A DNA stretch of 64,000 bases from Rhodospirillaceae bacterium UBA6219 (GCA_002435715.1 DISD01000079.1:1-64000), one strand, 5' to 3'; positions 24,501 to 32,621 are shown, counted from the stretch's first letter. Program-made: numbers and translations. Notes: generated by a model not told the origin, from the letters alone.

Positions 24501-25042
24501 CCATCGCCAAGCTGCGTCACGGTATCGGCGAATTGAACAAGGAAGGGCGCGAACGTCTGTTGGCGTCGTTCAACCAGGTGGACCAGCATTTCCGCGACCT
24601 CTTCATCAAGCTGTTCGGCGGTGGCCGCGCCCATCTGGCGTTGACCGAATCCGACGATCCGCTGGAAGCCGGTCTGGAAATCATGGCCTCGCCGCCGGGC
24701 AAACGCATGCAGGTGCTGTCGCTGCTGTCGGGCGGCGAGCAGGCGTTGACCGCGCTGGCGTTGATTTTCGCCGTCTTCCTGATCAACCCGGCGCCCATCT
24801 GTGTGCTGGATGAAGTGGATGCGCCGTTGGACGACGCCAATGTGGACCGCTTTTGCTCTTTGGTGGAAAATATCGCCAAGACCACCCGCACCCGCTTCCT
24901 GATCGTCACCCATCACCGTATGACCATGGCCCGTATGGATCGCCTTTATGGCGTCACCATGGCCGAGCGTGGGGTGTCGCAATTGGTGTCGGTGGACCTT
25001 GCCGGCGCCGAGGCGATCAGCGATTCTTTGGTCCCCGCCTGA
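21575..25042 (+). CDS. smc: Chromosome segregation ATPase SMC
   Basis: This 1155-aa SMC protein has an N-terminal Walker A (GPNGCGKSN, about 32–40) and a long coiled coil to about residue 500. A hinge (about 505–640) contains the proline/glycine-rich dimerisation part. A second coiled coil follows, then a C-terminal ATPase head with signature LLSGGEQALTALAL (about 1050) and Walker B CVLDEVDAPLDD. It forms the condensin that organises the chromosome with ScpA and ScpB, which are not in this window. The start is TTG (MIQFTKLRLSGFKSF), matching the family N-terminus. The gene appears monocistronic; the downstream gap carries the atp promoter. Confidence 0.95.
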   Translation: MIQFTKLRLSGFKSFVDATELLIEPGMTGVVGPNGCGKSNLIEALRWVMGETSARQMRGGEMDDVIFGGTSGRPARNIAEVLVALDNSARTAPPQFDIDDLEVTRRIERGQGSAYRINSRETRARDVQLLFADASTGARSSGLVSQGRVGALINAKPAERRGLLEEAAGISGLYSRRHEAELRLKNAEANLARLDDVLATLDEQLKGLQRQARQAQRYRTLSEQIRSIEAQVLYLSWLEALAMIDSARLGLKEADLRVEEATELAAVAATAQAEAAAGLPELRRQHGEIEANWQRLIIEREQLDGEEGRLAETRRDLESRLSQAGADLAREHARAEDAQGAVDRLASEQEMLAEAALGEEDGRAEAEAAMEAAVQAVAESEKELSKLMDEVAAADAERATALRRLQDAETRRDRLRERVAQIQAQLSQAEQEGVDRSALTAAEMDLESALEYLEESRAEAEDWDKRRVQAQAARDSARDALQAANAERGKLKAEADALNNVLAQSAGGDYAPVLDQISAASGFEPALAAALGEDLNASLDQAAPLHWTPLGGLDHPPALPAGIDPLARHVTAPAALARALAQVGIVADAVAGESLRGQLVAGQVLVTRDGDVFRWDGFTARAGAPSAMAVRLAQRNRLRELEARLEDAELGVEEAESKAQEAAEAVEEAALNERAAKDAVRRAETETVKARDDHSKLAQRFAAYESRINALAEQAEAAAGDFEEAEGELLMARETVAAFPQADEGKDRVNSLRADLAERRSALVEARSGLDRIIREVGERKRRLDAIAGDMEQWRRRADQARAHVEELAERRETIMMEIERLASMPDSFARRRSELLDRLEAAEAARKQSADSLARAEAAQAETDRAVRAAEAALANAREDRIRREAAVAAADQQCRTVAGRISERLDMTPEQLREIAGLMDEERPDHQELQSKLDRLMRERDNMGPVNLRAEQEVTELEDRMGAMRAEADDLVAAIAKLRHGIGELNKEGRERLLASFNQVDQHFRDLFIKLFGGGRAHLALTESDDPLEAGLEIMASPPGKRMQVLSLLSGGEQALTALALIFAVFLINPAPICVLDEVDAPLDDANVDRFCSLVENIAKTTRTRFLIVTHHRMTMARMDRLYGVTMAERGVSQLVSVDLAGAEAISDSLVPA

Positions 25043-25176
25043 ACTGGTGGAGGGCGCACTACCCCTTCGGGGAGGGGATGAAATTTCCGCAATGCAGCGT
25101 CATAACCACATTCAAAGTACGGGTAAGCAAAAATTCCTGTGCAAAATCAACATACTATATTTAGTGGTTTGAGGTC

Positions 25177-25205
25177 TTGACACTCGCTTACGCACCCCTT
25201 ATGGT
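25177..25205 (+). promoter_or_regulatory. Predicted sigma-70 promoter of the F0 operon
   Basis: TTGACA (25177–25182), a 17-base spacer and TATGGT (25200–25205) make the best promoter match in the smc–atpI gap, 58 bases upstream of the atpI start. Perfect −35 and good spacing. Confidence 0.65.
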
Positions 25206-25262
25206 GCCCGCGCTTTTGGCACTGAAGTGACCAGAACGGGGAGTGCAGGGGGCTCGCACAAA

Positions 25263-25619
25263 ATGGATGAGCAACAACAGCATTCTTCGTTTGGCGAACT
25301 CGATGCCCGTATCCGCGCCGCGCGCGAGCGGGAGGCCGAGAAAACCAGTGACGGTCCCGGGCGACGCACAGCGTCCAGCGGGATCGGATTGGGGATGCGG
25401 TTGTCCATCGAATTCGTCGCGGGTGTTGCCGTCGGGGTCGGTTTAGGGTATGTCCTGGACCGCCTGTTAGGTACCACCCCGTGGTTGATGGTGCTGTTCC
25501 TGCTGCTGGGCGGGGCCGCTGGCGTGATGAACGCCTACCGCGCCGCCAGGGGCATGGATGCGACCGTGGGTTTGGGAGCTGCCCAGCGTAGGCTGGCGGA
25601 GCGACAGAAGGACAAGTAG
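25263..25619 (+). CDS. atpI: ATP synthase accessory protein AtpI
   Basis: This 118-aa protein has a charged N-terminus and two TM helices (about 45–67 and 72–92: GMRLSIEFVAGVAVGVGLGYVLDRLLG and PWLMVLFLLLGGAAGVMNAYRAA). This is the AtpI pattern; AtpI helps assemble the c-ring. The ATG at 25263 (MDEQQQHSS) is preferred over an upstream in-frame GTG. It is the first gene of the F0-only operon atpI–B–E–F'–F; the F1 genes are not here, the usual split arrangement in photosynthetic and related alphaproteobacteria. Confidence 0.88.
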   Translation: MDEQQQHSSFGELDARIRAAREREAEKTSDGPGRRTASSGIGLGMRLSIEFVAGVAVGVGLGYVLDRLLGTTPWLMVLFLLLGGAAGVMNAYRAARGMDATVGLGAAQRRLAERQKDK

Positions 25620-25628
25620 GAGACTCTC

Positions 25629-26351
25629 GTGGCCAATCCGATCGAGCAGTTCAAGATCAAGCCCATCATCCCCCTGGAAGTCGGTGGTGTGGACATTTCG
25701 TTCACCAATTCGGCGGTGATGATGGTCATTGCCGTGGTGGTTGTCACCGCGTTCCTGACGCTCTCGGTCCGCTCGCGGGCCCTGGTGCCCGGTCGCTGGC
25801 AGTCCATGGCCGAGGTGTTCTACGAATTCATTGCCGGCATGTTGCGTGAAAACGTGGGTAGCGCTGGACGGAAGTACTTCCCGTTCATCTTCACCCTGTT
25901 CATGTTCGTGCTGACCGGCAATCTGCTGGGCATGGTTCCCGGCGCTTTCACCTATACCAGCCATGTCATCGTGACTTTCGGCATGGCCATCGTGGTGTTC
26001 ATCGGCGTCACCATCATCGGTTTCGCCCGTCATGGAACCCACTTCCTGCGCATGTTCTTCCCCGAAGGCGCCCCCATCGCGACCGCGGTGATCCTGGTGC
26101 CGATCGAAGTCATCTCGTACTTCTCGCGTCCCTTCAGCCTCGCCGTTCGTTTGTTCGCCAACATGACGGTGGGTCACATCATCCTGAAGGTGCTGGGCGG
26201 TTTCGTGGTGGCGTTGGGCGTGTTCGGTGTCGTCCCCTTCGCCTTCCTGGGCGCGGTGACGGTGCTGGAATTCGGTATCGCCATGTTGCAGGCCTATGTC
26301 TTCACCATCCTGTCGTGCATCTACCTGCATGACGCCATCCACATGCACTAA
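25629..26351 (+). CDS. atpB: F0F1 ATP synthase subunit a
   Basis: This 240-aa integral membrane subunit forms the proton half-channels against the c-ring. The essential arginine is R174 in RPFSLAVRLFANMTVGH. Five or six hydrophobic helices and the GNLLGMVPG motif are in place. Translation starts at GTG (VANPIEQFKIK), with AGGAG seven bases upstream. It lies nine bases after atpI. Confidence 0.96.
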   Translation: MANPIEQFKIKPIIPLEVGGVDISFTNSAVMMVIAVVVVTAFLTLSVRSRALVPGRWQSMAEVFYEFIAGMLRENVGSAGRKYFPFIFTLFMFVLTGNLLGMVPGAFTYTSHVIVTFGMAIVVFIGVTIIGFARHGTHFLRMFFPEGAPIATAVILVPIEVISYFSRPFSLAVRLFANMTVGHIILKVLGGFVVALGVFGVVPFAFLGAVTVLEFGIAMLQAYVFTILSCIYLHDAIHMH

Positions 26352-26419
26352 GCCTGGGTTTGGTTTCGGATATCAGTTGAACAACGGTTTTTTCGGTTTT
26401 CATCGAAGGAGTTAAGGTT

Positions 26420-26644
26420 ATGGAAGCGAGCGCTGCTAAGTTCATTGGTGCTGGTCTGGCCGCCATCGGCATGATTGGTTCGGGTATCGGCGTGGGCAAC
26501 ATCTGGTCCAACCTGATCGCCACCGTCGGCCGTAACCCCGCCGCCAAGGCCAATGTCGAGCTGTACGGCTGGATCGGCTTCGCCGTGACCGAAGCTATCG
26601 CGCTGTTCGCCCTGGTCGTGGCGCTGATGGTGCTGTTCGCCTAA
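26420..26644 (+). CDS. atpE: F0F1 ATP synthase subunit c
   Basis: This 74-aa proteolipid forms a two-helix hairpin: a glycine-rich first helix (AAIGMIGSGIGVGNIW), the polar loop GRNP (37–40) that binds the F1 foot, and a second helix with the proton-carrying E58 (GFAVTEAIALFALV). It has a strong ribosome site, GAAGGAG, consistent with the high copy number in the rotor. A perfect hairpin follows in the 112-base gap before the b' gene. Confidence 0.97.
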   Translation: MEASAAKFIGAGLAAIGMIGSGIGVGNIWSNLIATVGRNPAAKANVELYGWIGFAVTEAIALFALVVALMVLFA

Positions 26645-26677
26645 TCATAGGCGACGTTCTCCTTCGGAACGGATGGC

Positions 26678-26705
26678 GCTGTGACGGGGTGATCCCCGTC
26701 ACAGC
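26678..26705 (+). promoter_or_regulatory. Hairpin between atpE and the b' subunit gene
   Basis: GCTGTGACGGGG (26678–26689) and CCCCGTCACAGC (26694–26705) form a perfect 12-bp stem with loop TGAT. There is no U-tract. It probably protects the atpE 3' end or dampens read-through, helping to make more c than b/b'. Confidence 0.55.
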
Positions 26706-26756
26706 CCGTCGACCGCTCGAAGGTCCCGGTTAAAAGACCCGCTCAGGAGCATCGGG

Positions 26757-27251
26757 ATGCCCCAGTTCGATCCGGCGTTCTTCGCGCCCCAGCTCTTCTG
26801 GCTGGCTGTCACCTTTATCACCCTCTACGTCTTGATGGCGAAGGTGGCCCTGCCGAAGATCGGCGCCGTCCTGGACGAGCGTCAGCGCAAGATCGACGAC
26901 AATCTCGACAAGGCTGCGCAATTGAAGGCCGAGGCGGAAGCCGCCGTGGCCGCCTATGAAAAGGCGCTGTCCGAGTCGCGGGCTCACGCCCATTCCGTCA
27001 TCAAGGAAGCGAGCGAGCGTTTGGCCAAAAAGGCCGAAGAAAGCACCCGCGAGCTGAATGCCAAGCTGGCCGAGCAGATCAAGGCGGGTGAAACCCGCAT
27101 CGCCGCCGCCAAGGACGCCGCGTTGACCAATGTCCGCGAGGTTGCCCTGGAAGTGGCTGGCGCCACAATCGCCCGTCTGGTGGGTGGTGCCGCCGATCAG
27201 GCCCAGCTGGAAGCGGCTGTCGCCGCCGCCCTGAAGGAGGCCGGCCAATGA
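26757..27251 (+). CDS. F0F1 ATP synthase subunit b'
   Basis: This 164-aa protein has one N-terminal TM helix (about 10–30, FFAPQLFWLAVTFITLYVLMA) and a long charged, alanine-rich coiled coil. It is the divergent b-type subunit (AtpF2/AtpG) found in alphaproteobacteria and cyanobacteria that pairs with b to form the peripheral stalk. It overlaps the next gene by four bases (ATGA). Confidence 0.94.
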   Translation: MPQFDPAFFAPQLFWLAVTFITLYVLMAKVALPKIGAVLDERQRKIDDNLDKAAQLKAEAEAAVAAYEKALSESRAHAHSVIKEASERLAKKAEESTRELNAKLAEQIKAGETRIAAAKDAALTNVREVALEVAGATIARLVGGAADQAQLEAAVAAALKEAGQ

Positions 27252-27790
27252 TCTCCGTCGCTTACGCCGCCGAAGCCGCTCACGACGCGGCTCACCATGC
27301 CGGTCCGTTCTATACGGAAGCTGCCTTCTGGGTCGGTGTCGCCTTCTTCGTGGTCGTCGGCCTGGCTTTCCGCCCGGTGGTTCGCGCCCTGGGCGCTGGC
27401 CTGGACGCCCGCGCCGCCAAGATCAAGGCTCGTCTGGACGAAGCTGCCCGTTTGCGTGAAGAGGCCCAGGAAATGCTGGCCACTTATCAGCGCAAGCAGC
27501 GCGACGCCATGAAGGAAGCCGAGGAAATCATCGCCCACGCCAAGGCCGAAGCCGAGCGTCTGGCGGCCCAGGCCGCCAAGGACTTGGAAGCCAGCCTGAA
27601 GCGTCGCGAAGTCCAGGCCATGGACCGTATCGCCCAGGCGGAAGCCGCGGCGCTGCGCGAAGTGCAGAACGTGGCGGTGGAAGTGGCCGTGTCGGCCGCT
27701 CGTCAGGTTCTGGCCAGCTCGATCAGTGCTGATCAGGCTGCCAAGCTGGTGGACGGTGCCATCGCCGAACTGCCGCAGAAGCTGCACTAA
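27248..27790 (+). CDS. atpF: F0F1 ATP synthase subunit b
   Basis: This 180-aa protein has one TM segment (about 27–48, FWVGVAFFVVVGLAFRPVV) after a short hydrophilic N-terminus, then the stator coiled coil (KIKARLDEAARLREEAQEMLATYQRKQRDAMKEAEEI). It is translationally coupled to b' upstream, and a clear intrinsic terminator follows 22 bases after the stop. It completes the F0 operon. Confidence 0.95.
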   Translation: MISVAYAAEAAHDAAHHAGPFYTEAAFWVGVAFFVVVGLAFRPVVRALGAGLDARAAKIKARLDEAARLREEAQEMLATYQRKQRDAMKEAEEIIAHAKAEAERLAAQAAKDLEASLKRREVQAMDRIAQAEAAALREVQNVAVEVAVSAARQVLASSISADQAAKLVDGAIAELPQKLH

Positions 27791-27812
27791 GCTGCTTGCG
27801 GGAGTGATTTTG

Positions 27813-27847
27813 AAAACCCCTCTTCGGGCGACCGAAGAGGGGTTTTT
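27813..27847 (+). terminator. Intrinsic terminator of the F0 operon
   Basis: AAAACCCCTCTTCGG, loop GCGA, CCGAAGAGGGGTTTTT: a perfect GC-rich stem with A/T flanks 22 bases after atpF. Confidence 0.92.
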
Positions 27848-27862
27848 GTTTGGATCCCCCAG

Positions 27863-28555
27863 ATGACCAAGTCGGAACGTCTGCTGGCCTTGCTGCAAGT
27901 TTTGCGGGGCTGCCGTCATCCGGTCAGCGCCAGCGTCCTGGCGTCGCGATTGGATGTCTCGTTGCGCACAATCTACCGCGACATCGCCAGTTTGCAGGGG
28001 CAAGGGGCGGCGATCATCGGCGAACCGGGTTTGGGGTATGTGCTTCAGCCAGGTTTCCTGTTGCCGCCCTTGATGTTCCGGGCCGAGGAATTGGAAGCCC
28101 TGGTCCTGGGGATGGGCTGGGTCGCACAACGCGGTGACGCCCCTCTGGCCGTCGCCGCCCGGGATGTGTTGGCCAAGATCGCCCATGTGTTGCCCGACCC
28201 CCTGCGGGACGGACTGAATGGCGTGGGCTTGAAAGCGGTGCCCATGGGGACTGTTCCGGGCCGGATCGACGTCGCCTTGGTGCGTGCCGCCATTCGCCGG
28301 GAACGCAAGCTGCGGATGGTTTATGGCGATGGACAGGGCCAGGAAACCACGCGGGTCGTCTGCCCTTTGCTGATCGGTTATTTCGACCATGTGCTGGTGT
28401 TGGCGACATGGTGCGATTTGCGTGGGGCTTTCCGTAATTTCCGTATCGACAGAATTATCGACCTCCGTATGACGGAAACCGCCTTCGATCGGCCGCGACG
28501 GGTGTTGTTGAAGGAATGGCACGTGACCGAGAATATTCCGCCCTTTGCCCTATGA
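27863..28555 (+). CDS. YafY-type HTH/WYL-domain transcriptional regulator
   Basis: This 230-aa regulator has an N-terminal winged HTH (residues 1–60, ASRLDVSLRTIYRDIASLQGQG) followed by a WYL-type ligand-sensing domain (about 130–220, RKLRMVYGDGQGQETTRVVCPLLIGYF). WYL regulators sense nucleic-acid fragments or small ligands and can be repressors or activators. It lies 66 bases upstream of a VOC-family gene on the same strand, a pairing often seen for YafY-like proteins, which suggests local control of that gene. Confidence 0.88.
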   Translation: MTKSERLLALLQVLRGCRHPVSASVLASRLDVSLRTIYRDIASLQGQGAAIIGEPGLGYVLQPGFLLPPLMFRAEELEALVLGMGWVAQRGDAPLAVAARDVLAKIAHVLPDPLRDGLNGVGLKAVPMGTVPGRIDVALVRAAIRRERKLRMVYGDGQGQETTRVVCPLLIGYFDHVLVLATWCDLRGAFRNFRIDRIIDLRMTETAFDRPRRVLLKEWHVTENIPPFAL

Positions 28556-28621
28556 TGCTGACAGGAACTGTCACAGGCGGGGCCTAAGCTCATCTCGTTC
28601 CCACTTAGGAAAGAGAACGAG

Positions 28622-28990
28622 ATGAACACGCCTTCGATGATGATCAATTACGTGACCGACATTCCCCGTGCCCGGAATTTTTATGCGTCTGTCTTGGGGA
28701 TCGAACCGGTCGAGGATTCGCCGACCTTTTGCATGTTCGTGTTCGCCAGTGGCCTGAAATTGGGCCTGTGGCGGCAAGACGGTGTCGTTCCGGCCCCACA
28801 GGCCGCTGGCGGCGGGGGGGAAATGGCCATCGCCGTGACAAAAGCCGAACAGGTGGACCAGTGGCATGGGCAGGCGGCGGCCCAAGGTATCCCGGTGCTG
28901 CAGGCGCCGACCGACATGGATTTCGGCCGGACCTTCACCATGGCCGATCCCGACGGCCACCGCATCCGGGTGTTCTATCCAATCATGTGA
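28622..28990 (+). CDS. VOC-superfamily (glyoxalase/bleomycin-resistance-like) protein
   Basis: This 122-aa protein has two paired beta-alpha-beta-beta-beta modules typical of the VOC fold: INYVTDIPRARNFYASVLG at the start and DFGRTFTMADPDGHRIRVFYP at the end. The DPDGH...Y end is seen in PhnB and glyoxalase-like members. The metal ligands are not obvious, so it may be a binding protein rather than an enzyme. AGAACGAG precedes the ATG, and an intrinsic terminator follows the stop. Confidence 0.85.
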   Translation: MNTPSMMINYVTDIPRARNFYASVLGIEPVEDSPTFCMFVFASGLKLGLWRQDGVVPAPQAAGGGGEMAIAVTKAEQVDQWHGQAAAQGIPVLQAPTDMDFGRTFTMADPDGHRIRVFYPIM

Positions 28991-28997
28991 AAGCAGC

Positions 28998-29026
28998 CCC
29001 CTCTTCGGGCGACCGGAGAGGGGTTT
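28998..29026 (+). terminator. Intrinsic terminator after the VOC gene
   Basis: CCCCTCTTCGG, loop GCGA, CCGGAGAGGGG followed by TTT. It closely resembles the atpF terminator in sequence. Confidence 0.8.
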
Positions 29027-29043
29027 CCTGTTATGATCGACCC

Positions 29044-29382
29044 ATGCCTTATGTCCTACGTGACGACGACGGAAGCGTTGTCGCCCTGTCCGAAGTGCCG
29101 CTGAACGAAGATTCCGAAGAGGTCGAGCCCGACCACCCGGAAGTGCTGGATTTCGTTGGCCGGGTGGTGGCGTTGCGGGAAGAGGGGATCGGCGATCCGT
29201 TCTTGTCCGCCGATCTTGATTTCGTTCGCGTCTCCGAGGATTTGATCGAGCTGTTGATCAAGAAGGGTGTCATCACCTTGGCCGACCTGCCCAGCGAAGC
29301 GCAGGAAAAGCTGATGGGGCGCCGGGCGTTGCGCCATTCCCTGGGCGGGACCGGGGGATTGGTGGACGACGAATTCGAATAA
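29044..29382 (+). CDS. Conserved small acidic protein of unknown function
   Basis: This 112-aa protein begins MPYVLRDDDGSVVALSEVPLNEDSEEVEPDHPEVLDFVG and ends GTGGLVDDEFE. It is strongly acidic and has no TM or signal. Proteins with this N-terminal pattern recur in alphaproteobacteria and are sometimes labelled tryptophan-synthase-beta-like without biochemical support. The central part (LDFVRVSEDLIELLIKKGVITLADLPSEAQEKL) looks helical and may bind a partner. The ATG at 29044 begins the clear coding part. Confidence 0.7.
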   Translation: MPYVLRDDDGSVVALSEVPLNEDSEEVEPDHPEVLDFVGRVVALREEGIGDPFLSADLDFVRVSEDLIELLIKKGVITLADLPSEAQEKLMGRRALRHSLGGTGGLVDDEFE

Positions 29383-29390
29383 GAGAAAGG

Positions 29391-29413
29391 AAGGGCCTGT
29401 CCGGCAGGCCCTT
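29391..29413. terminator. Bidirectional terminator between convergent genes
   Basis: AAGGGCCTG, loop TCCGG, CAGGCCCTT: a perfect 9-bp stem between the small acidic protein gene and kup. Confidence 0.75.
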
Positions 29414-29422
29414 GATCCCGTC

Positions 29423-31306
29423 CTAAATCTCGACCTGGGCGCCCAATTCCACCACTCGGTTGCTGGGCAGATGAAAGAAGTCCATGGCGTTGGTGGCCGA
29501 CCGCGACATCCAGGCGAACAATTCCTCACGCCAGGGCGCCATGCCCGGGGCGGTCGAGGGGATGATGGTCTCACGCGACAGGAAATAGGAAATAGCCATG
29601 GGCTCGTAGAAGAAGCCCAGTTCGTCTTTGCGCGCGTGGGCCAGGGTTTTGGGGATGTTCAGATCTTCCATGAAGCCGAAGCGCAGGACCAAGCGTTGGA
29701 TGCCGGGCGCCAGTTGGATGCTTTCCAGGCGCTTTTCGGCGGCGACCACCGGAACCTCTTCCATGGAAACGGTCATCAGGATGACCCGTTCGTGCAGCAC
29801 CTTGTTGTGCTTCATGTTGTGCAGCAGGGCCAGGGGCACGCCTTCGCGGGTGCCGGTCAGGAAGATGGCGGTGCCTGGAACCCGGACCACGCGGTCGGAA
29901 AGCGCGGCGACGAAGTCTTCCACCGGCATGGCCGCGGTGGACAGTTTTGACATCAACAGGGCGCGCCCCTGTTTCCAGGTGGTCAGCAGGATGAAGATCA
30001 CCAGACCGATGGCCAGGGGGAACCAGCCGCCATGGGGAATCTTGGTGGTGTTGGCCAGGAAGAAGGCCATTTCGAGGACCATGAACACCCCCATCAGCAC
30101 CAACACCCGGCGCAGACGCCAGCCCCAGTTCAGCACCATGACGATGCCGGCCAGCGCGGTGGTGATGATCATGGTGCCGGTCACCGCGATACCATAGGCG
30201 GCGGCCAGATTGCTGGAACTTTGGAAGCCGAAGACCAGGCCGACCACCACGATCAGCAGCATCCAGTTCATGACCGGCAGATAGACCTGACCGATTTCGT
30301 GGGCCGAGGTGTGGATGATGGTCATGCGCGGCAGGTACCCCAGTTGAATGGCCTGTCGGGTGACCGAGAACGCCCCCGAGATCACCGCTTGGCTGGCGAT
30401 GACGGTGGCGCAGGTGGCCAGCAGCAGCAAGGGCAGGCCAGCCCAAGCGGGCGCCATGCTGAAGAACGGGTTTTCCAGCGCTTCGGGCCGGGCGATCAAC
30501 AGGGCGCCTTGGCCGAAATACTGCAACAGCAAGGCCGGCAGGGCGATCATGTACCAGGCCAGCCGGATGGGGATCTTGCCGAAATGGCCCATGTCGGCAT
30601 AAAGCGCCTCGGCGCCGGTCACCGCCAGCACCACCGAACCCAAGGCCAAAAAGCCGATCCAGCCGTCATTGGCGATGAACAGGATGGCCCAGTGGGGCGA
30701 CAGCGCCTTCAGCACTTCCGGGGCCAGACCGATGGCGTGGATGCCGGTGATGCCCAAAACCAGGAACCAGATCAGCATCACCGGGCCGAACACCTTGCCG
30801 ACCGCGTCGGTGCCATGACGCTGGATGGAAAACAAGATGACGACAATGACCAGGGTCAGGGGGATGACATAGTCGCCCAGCCCCGGGGCCACCACTTGCA
30901 GGCCCTCGACCGCCGACAGGATGGAGATGGCCGGGGTGATGACGGCGTCGCCATAGAAAAGCGCGGTGGCGAAGATCCCCAAGGTGACCACCAGGGCGCC
31001 CAGGGCGGCCCGGCCTTGGGCGGCGCGGCTGGCCAGGGCCAGCAAGGCCAGGGATCCGCCCTCGCCGCGATTGTCGGCCCGCATGATGAAGGCCACGTAT
31101 TTGGTCGACACCACCAAGACGATCGACCAGAACATCAGGGACAGCACACCGAAGATGTGCAAGCGATCAAGCGCCAGGGGATGGGCCCCGGCAAAGGTTT
31201 CCTTGATGGCGTAAAGCGGACTGGTGCCGATGTCGCCGAAAACCACGCCGATGGCCCCGAAGGTCAGGGCCATCACACTGCGCCGGGGCGCGTGTTGTTC
31301 GCTCAT
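29423..31306 (-). CDS. kup: Kup-type low-affinity potassium transporter
   Basis: This 627-aa membrane protein begins with the family signature GAIGVVFGDIGTSPLYAIKETF and has about 12 TM helices, followed by a ~170-residue cytoplasmic C-terminal domain. Kup proteins are K+/H+ symporters that support potassium uptake, notably at low pH or when Kdp and Trk are off. The start at 31306 (MSEQHAPRRS) is preferred over an in-frame codon 20 residues upstream that would overlap the sirtuin gene. It lies 56 bases downstream of the sirtuin gene on the same strand. Confidence 0.93.
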   Translation of the reverse strand: MSEQHAPRRSVMALTFGAIGVVFGDIGTSPLYAIKETFAGAHPLALDRLHIFGVLSLMFWSIVLVVSTKYVAFIMRADNRGEGGSLALLALASRAAQGRAALGALVVTLGIFATALFYGDAVITPAISILSAVEGLQVVAPGLGDYVIPLTLVIVVILFSIQRHGTDAVGKVFGPVMLIWFLVLGITGIHAIGLAPEVLKALSPHWAILFIANDGWIGFLALGSVVLAVTGAEALYADMGHFGKIPIRLAWYMIALPALLLQYFGQGALLIARPEALENPFFSMAPAWAGLPLLLLATCATVIASQAVISGAFSVTRQAIQLGYLPRMTIIHTSAHEIGQVYLPVMNWMLLIVVVGLVFGFQSSSNLAAAYGIAVTGTMIITTALAGIVMVLNWGWRLRRVLVLMGVFMVLEMAFFLANTTKIPHGGWFPLAIGLVIFILLTTWKQGRALLMSKLSTAAMPVEDFVAALSDRVVRVPGTAIFLTGTREGVPLALLHNMKHNKVLHERVILMTVSMEEVPVVAAEKRLESIQLAPGIQRLVLRFGFMEDLNIPKTLAHARKDELGFFYEPMAISYFLSRETIIPSTAPGMAPWREELFAWMSRSATNAMDFFHLPSNRVVELGAQVEI

Positions 31307-31362
31307 GGACGATCTTTCGCCGTTTCGCTGGCGCACATCTGGGCACCGGAAGCGGCGAAAAG

Positions 31363-32085
31363 TCAACCACCCAGTATTTCCGCCACCAAGGCGGGGACGA
31401 CTTCACTGGCCGGCCCTTGGCGGTGTTCCGCGAACAGCGACGCCCCTTCGCTGGGTTCCAGATTGGCTTCGATGGTGTGGGCCCGGCCCTGGCGCCGCAC
31501 CTGGGCCACGAAGCCGGCCGCCGGATAGACGTGACCCGAGGTGCCAATGGAAATGAACAACTCGCATTGCGCCAAGGAATCCAGGATGGCTTCCATGTCC
31601 AGCGGGACTTCGCCGAACCACACCACATGCGGGCGAAGCGTGCCGGCCCGGCCGCAATCGGGACAGACGTTCTCGACTCCCAGATCCTGTGCCCAAAAGC
31701 GCGGCAGGCCACAATGGACGCAGCGGATCTTCAGCAATTCGCCATGCATGTGGATCAGGTTCTTGCTGCCGGCCCGTTCATGCAGGTCGTCGATGTTCTG
31801 GGTGACCACCAACACCTTGCCCGGCCATTCGCGTTCCAGCCGGGCCAAGGCCAGATGGGCGGGATTGGGCTGGATGGCGGGATCGGCCAAGCCGGAGCGC
31901 CGCGCGTTGTAGAAATCATGGACCAGATCGGGATCGGCGGCGAAACCTTCCGGCGTCGCCACGTCTTCCAGCCGGACCTTGGACCAGATGCCGCCCTCGC
32001 AACGGAAGGTGTCGAGACCGGATTCCTTGGAGATGCCCGCCCCGGTCAGGATGACGATCGAGGCGTTACGGAACATGGGACGCAT
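31363..32085 (-). CDS. cobB: NAD-dependent protein deacylase, class III sirtuin (CobB-like)
   Basis: This 240-aa sirtuin has the NAD-binding motif LTGAGISKESGLDTFR (13–28), TQNIDDLHERAG, catalytic H114 in HMHGE, and zinc cysteines C122, C125, C141 and C144. The substrate-pocket motif HDFYNARR contains Y59 and R62, which define class III sirtuins (SIRT5, CobB) and predict desuccinylase/demalonylase as well as deacetylase activity. The start MRPMFRNA is preceded by CGAGG. It sits head-to-head with the LMW-PTP/fructosamine-kinase pair; all three handle protein modification. Confidence 0.93.
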   Translation of the reverse strand: MRPMFRNASIVILTGAGISKESGLDTFRCEGGIWSKVRLEDVATPEGFAADPDLVHDFYNARRSGLADPAIQPNPAHLALARLEREWPGKVLVVTQNIDDLHERAGSKNLIHMHGELLKIRCVHCGLPRFWAQDLGVENVCPDCGRAGTLRPHVVWFGEVPLDMEAILDSLAQCELFISIGTSGHVYPAAGFVAQVRRQGRAHTIEANLEPSEGASLFAEHRQGPASEVVPALVAEILGG

Positions 32086-32147
32086 GGGAAACCTCGAATC
32101 GGCTGAAGAGTCTTGCTTGGGCGCCTATAAGGCGATATGCCCATCAG

Positions 32148-32621
32148 ATGATTAAAGTTCTGTTCGTCTGCACCGGCAATATCTGTCGTTCACCCACCGC
32201 CGAGGGGGTGTTCCGCGCCATGGCGCATTCCCAAGGCTTGGCAAGCCGTGTGGTCGCCGATTCCGCCGGCACCCATGCTTACCACGTGGGCGAGCCGCCG
32301 GACCAGCGTTCCGCTGCCGCCGCCTTGCGTCGTGGTTTCGATTTGTCGTCGTTGCGGGCGCGTAAGGTGCGTCCCGCCGACTTCGCCGATTTCGACCTGT
32401 TGCTGGCCATGGATCGCAGCCATTTGCAGCAACTGAGCCAGATGTGCCCCCAGGGGGCCGAGGATCGGGTCAGGCTGTTCCTGTCCTTCGCCCCCCAGTT
32501 GAACCTGCGCGACGTGCCCGACCCTTATTACGGCGAAGGCGACGGCTTCGAACGGGTGCTGGACATGATCGAGGCCGGCTCTCAGGGGCTGTTGGCCCAT
32601 GTCAGGACGCTGCTGAAGTGA
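32148..32621 (+). CDS. Low-molecular-weight protein-tyrosine phosphatase family
   Basis: This 157-aa enzyme has the P-loop C8-TGNICR14-S and the catalytic aspartate D125 in the family DPYY motif. LMW-PTPs remove phosphate from protein tyrosines, and some members act as ribulosamine-5-phosphate phosphatases in protein deglycation. The overlap with a fructosamine-kinase gene (GTGA, 32618–32621) favours the deglycation role here over exopolysaccharide control; no wzc or capsule genes are near. Confidence 0.92.
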   Translation: MIKVLFVCTGNICRSPTAEGVFRAMAHSQGLASRVVADSAGTHAYHVGEPPDQRSAAAALRRGFDLSSLRARKVRPADFADFDLLLAMDRSHLQQLSQMCPQGAEDRVRLFLSFAPQLNLRDVPDPYYGEGDGFERVLDMIEAGSQGLLAHVRTLLK

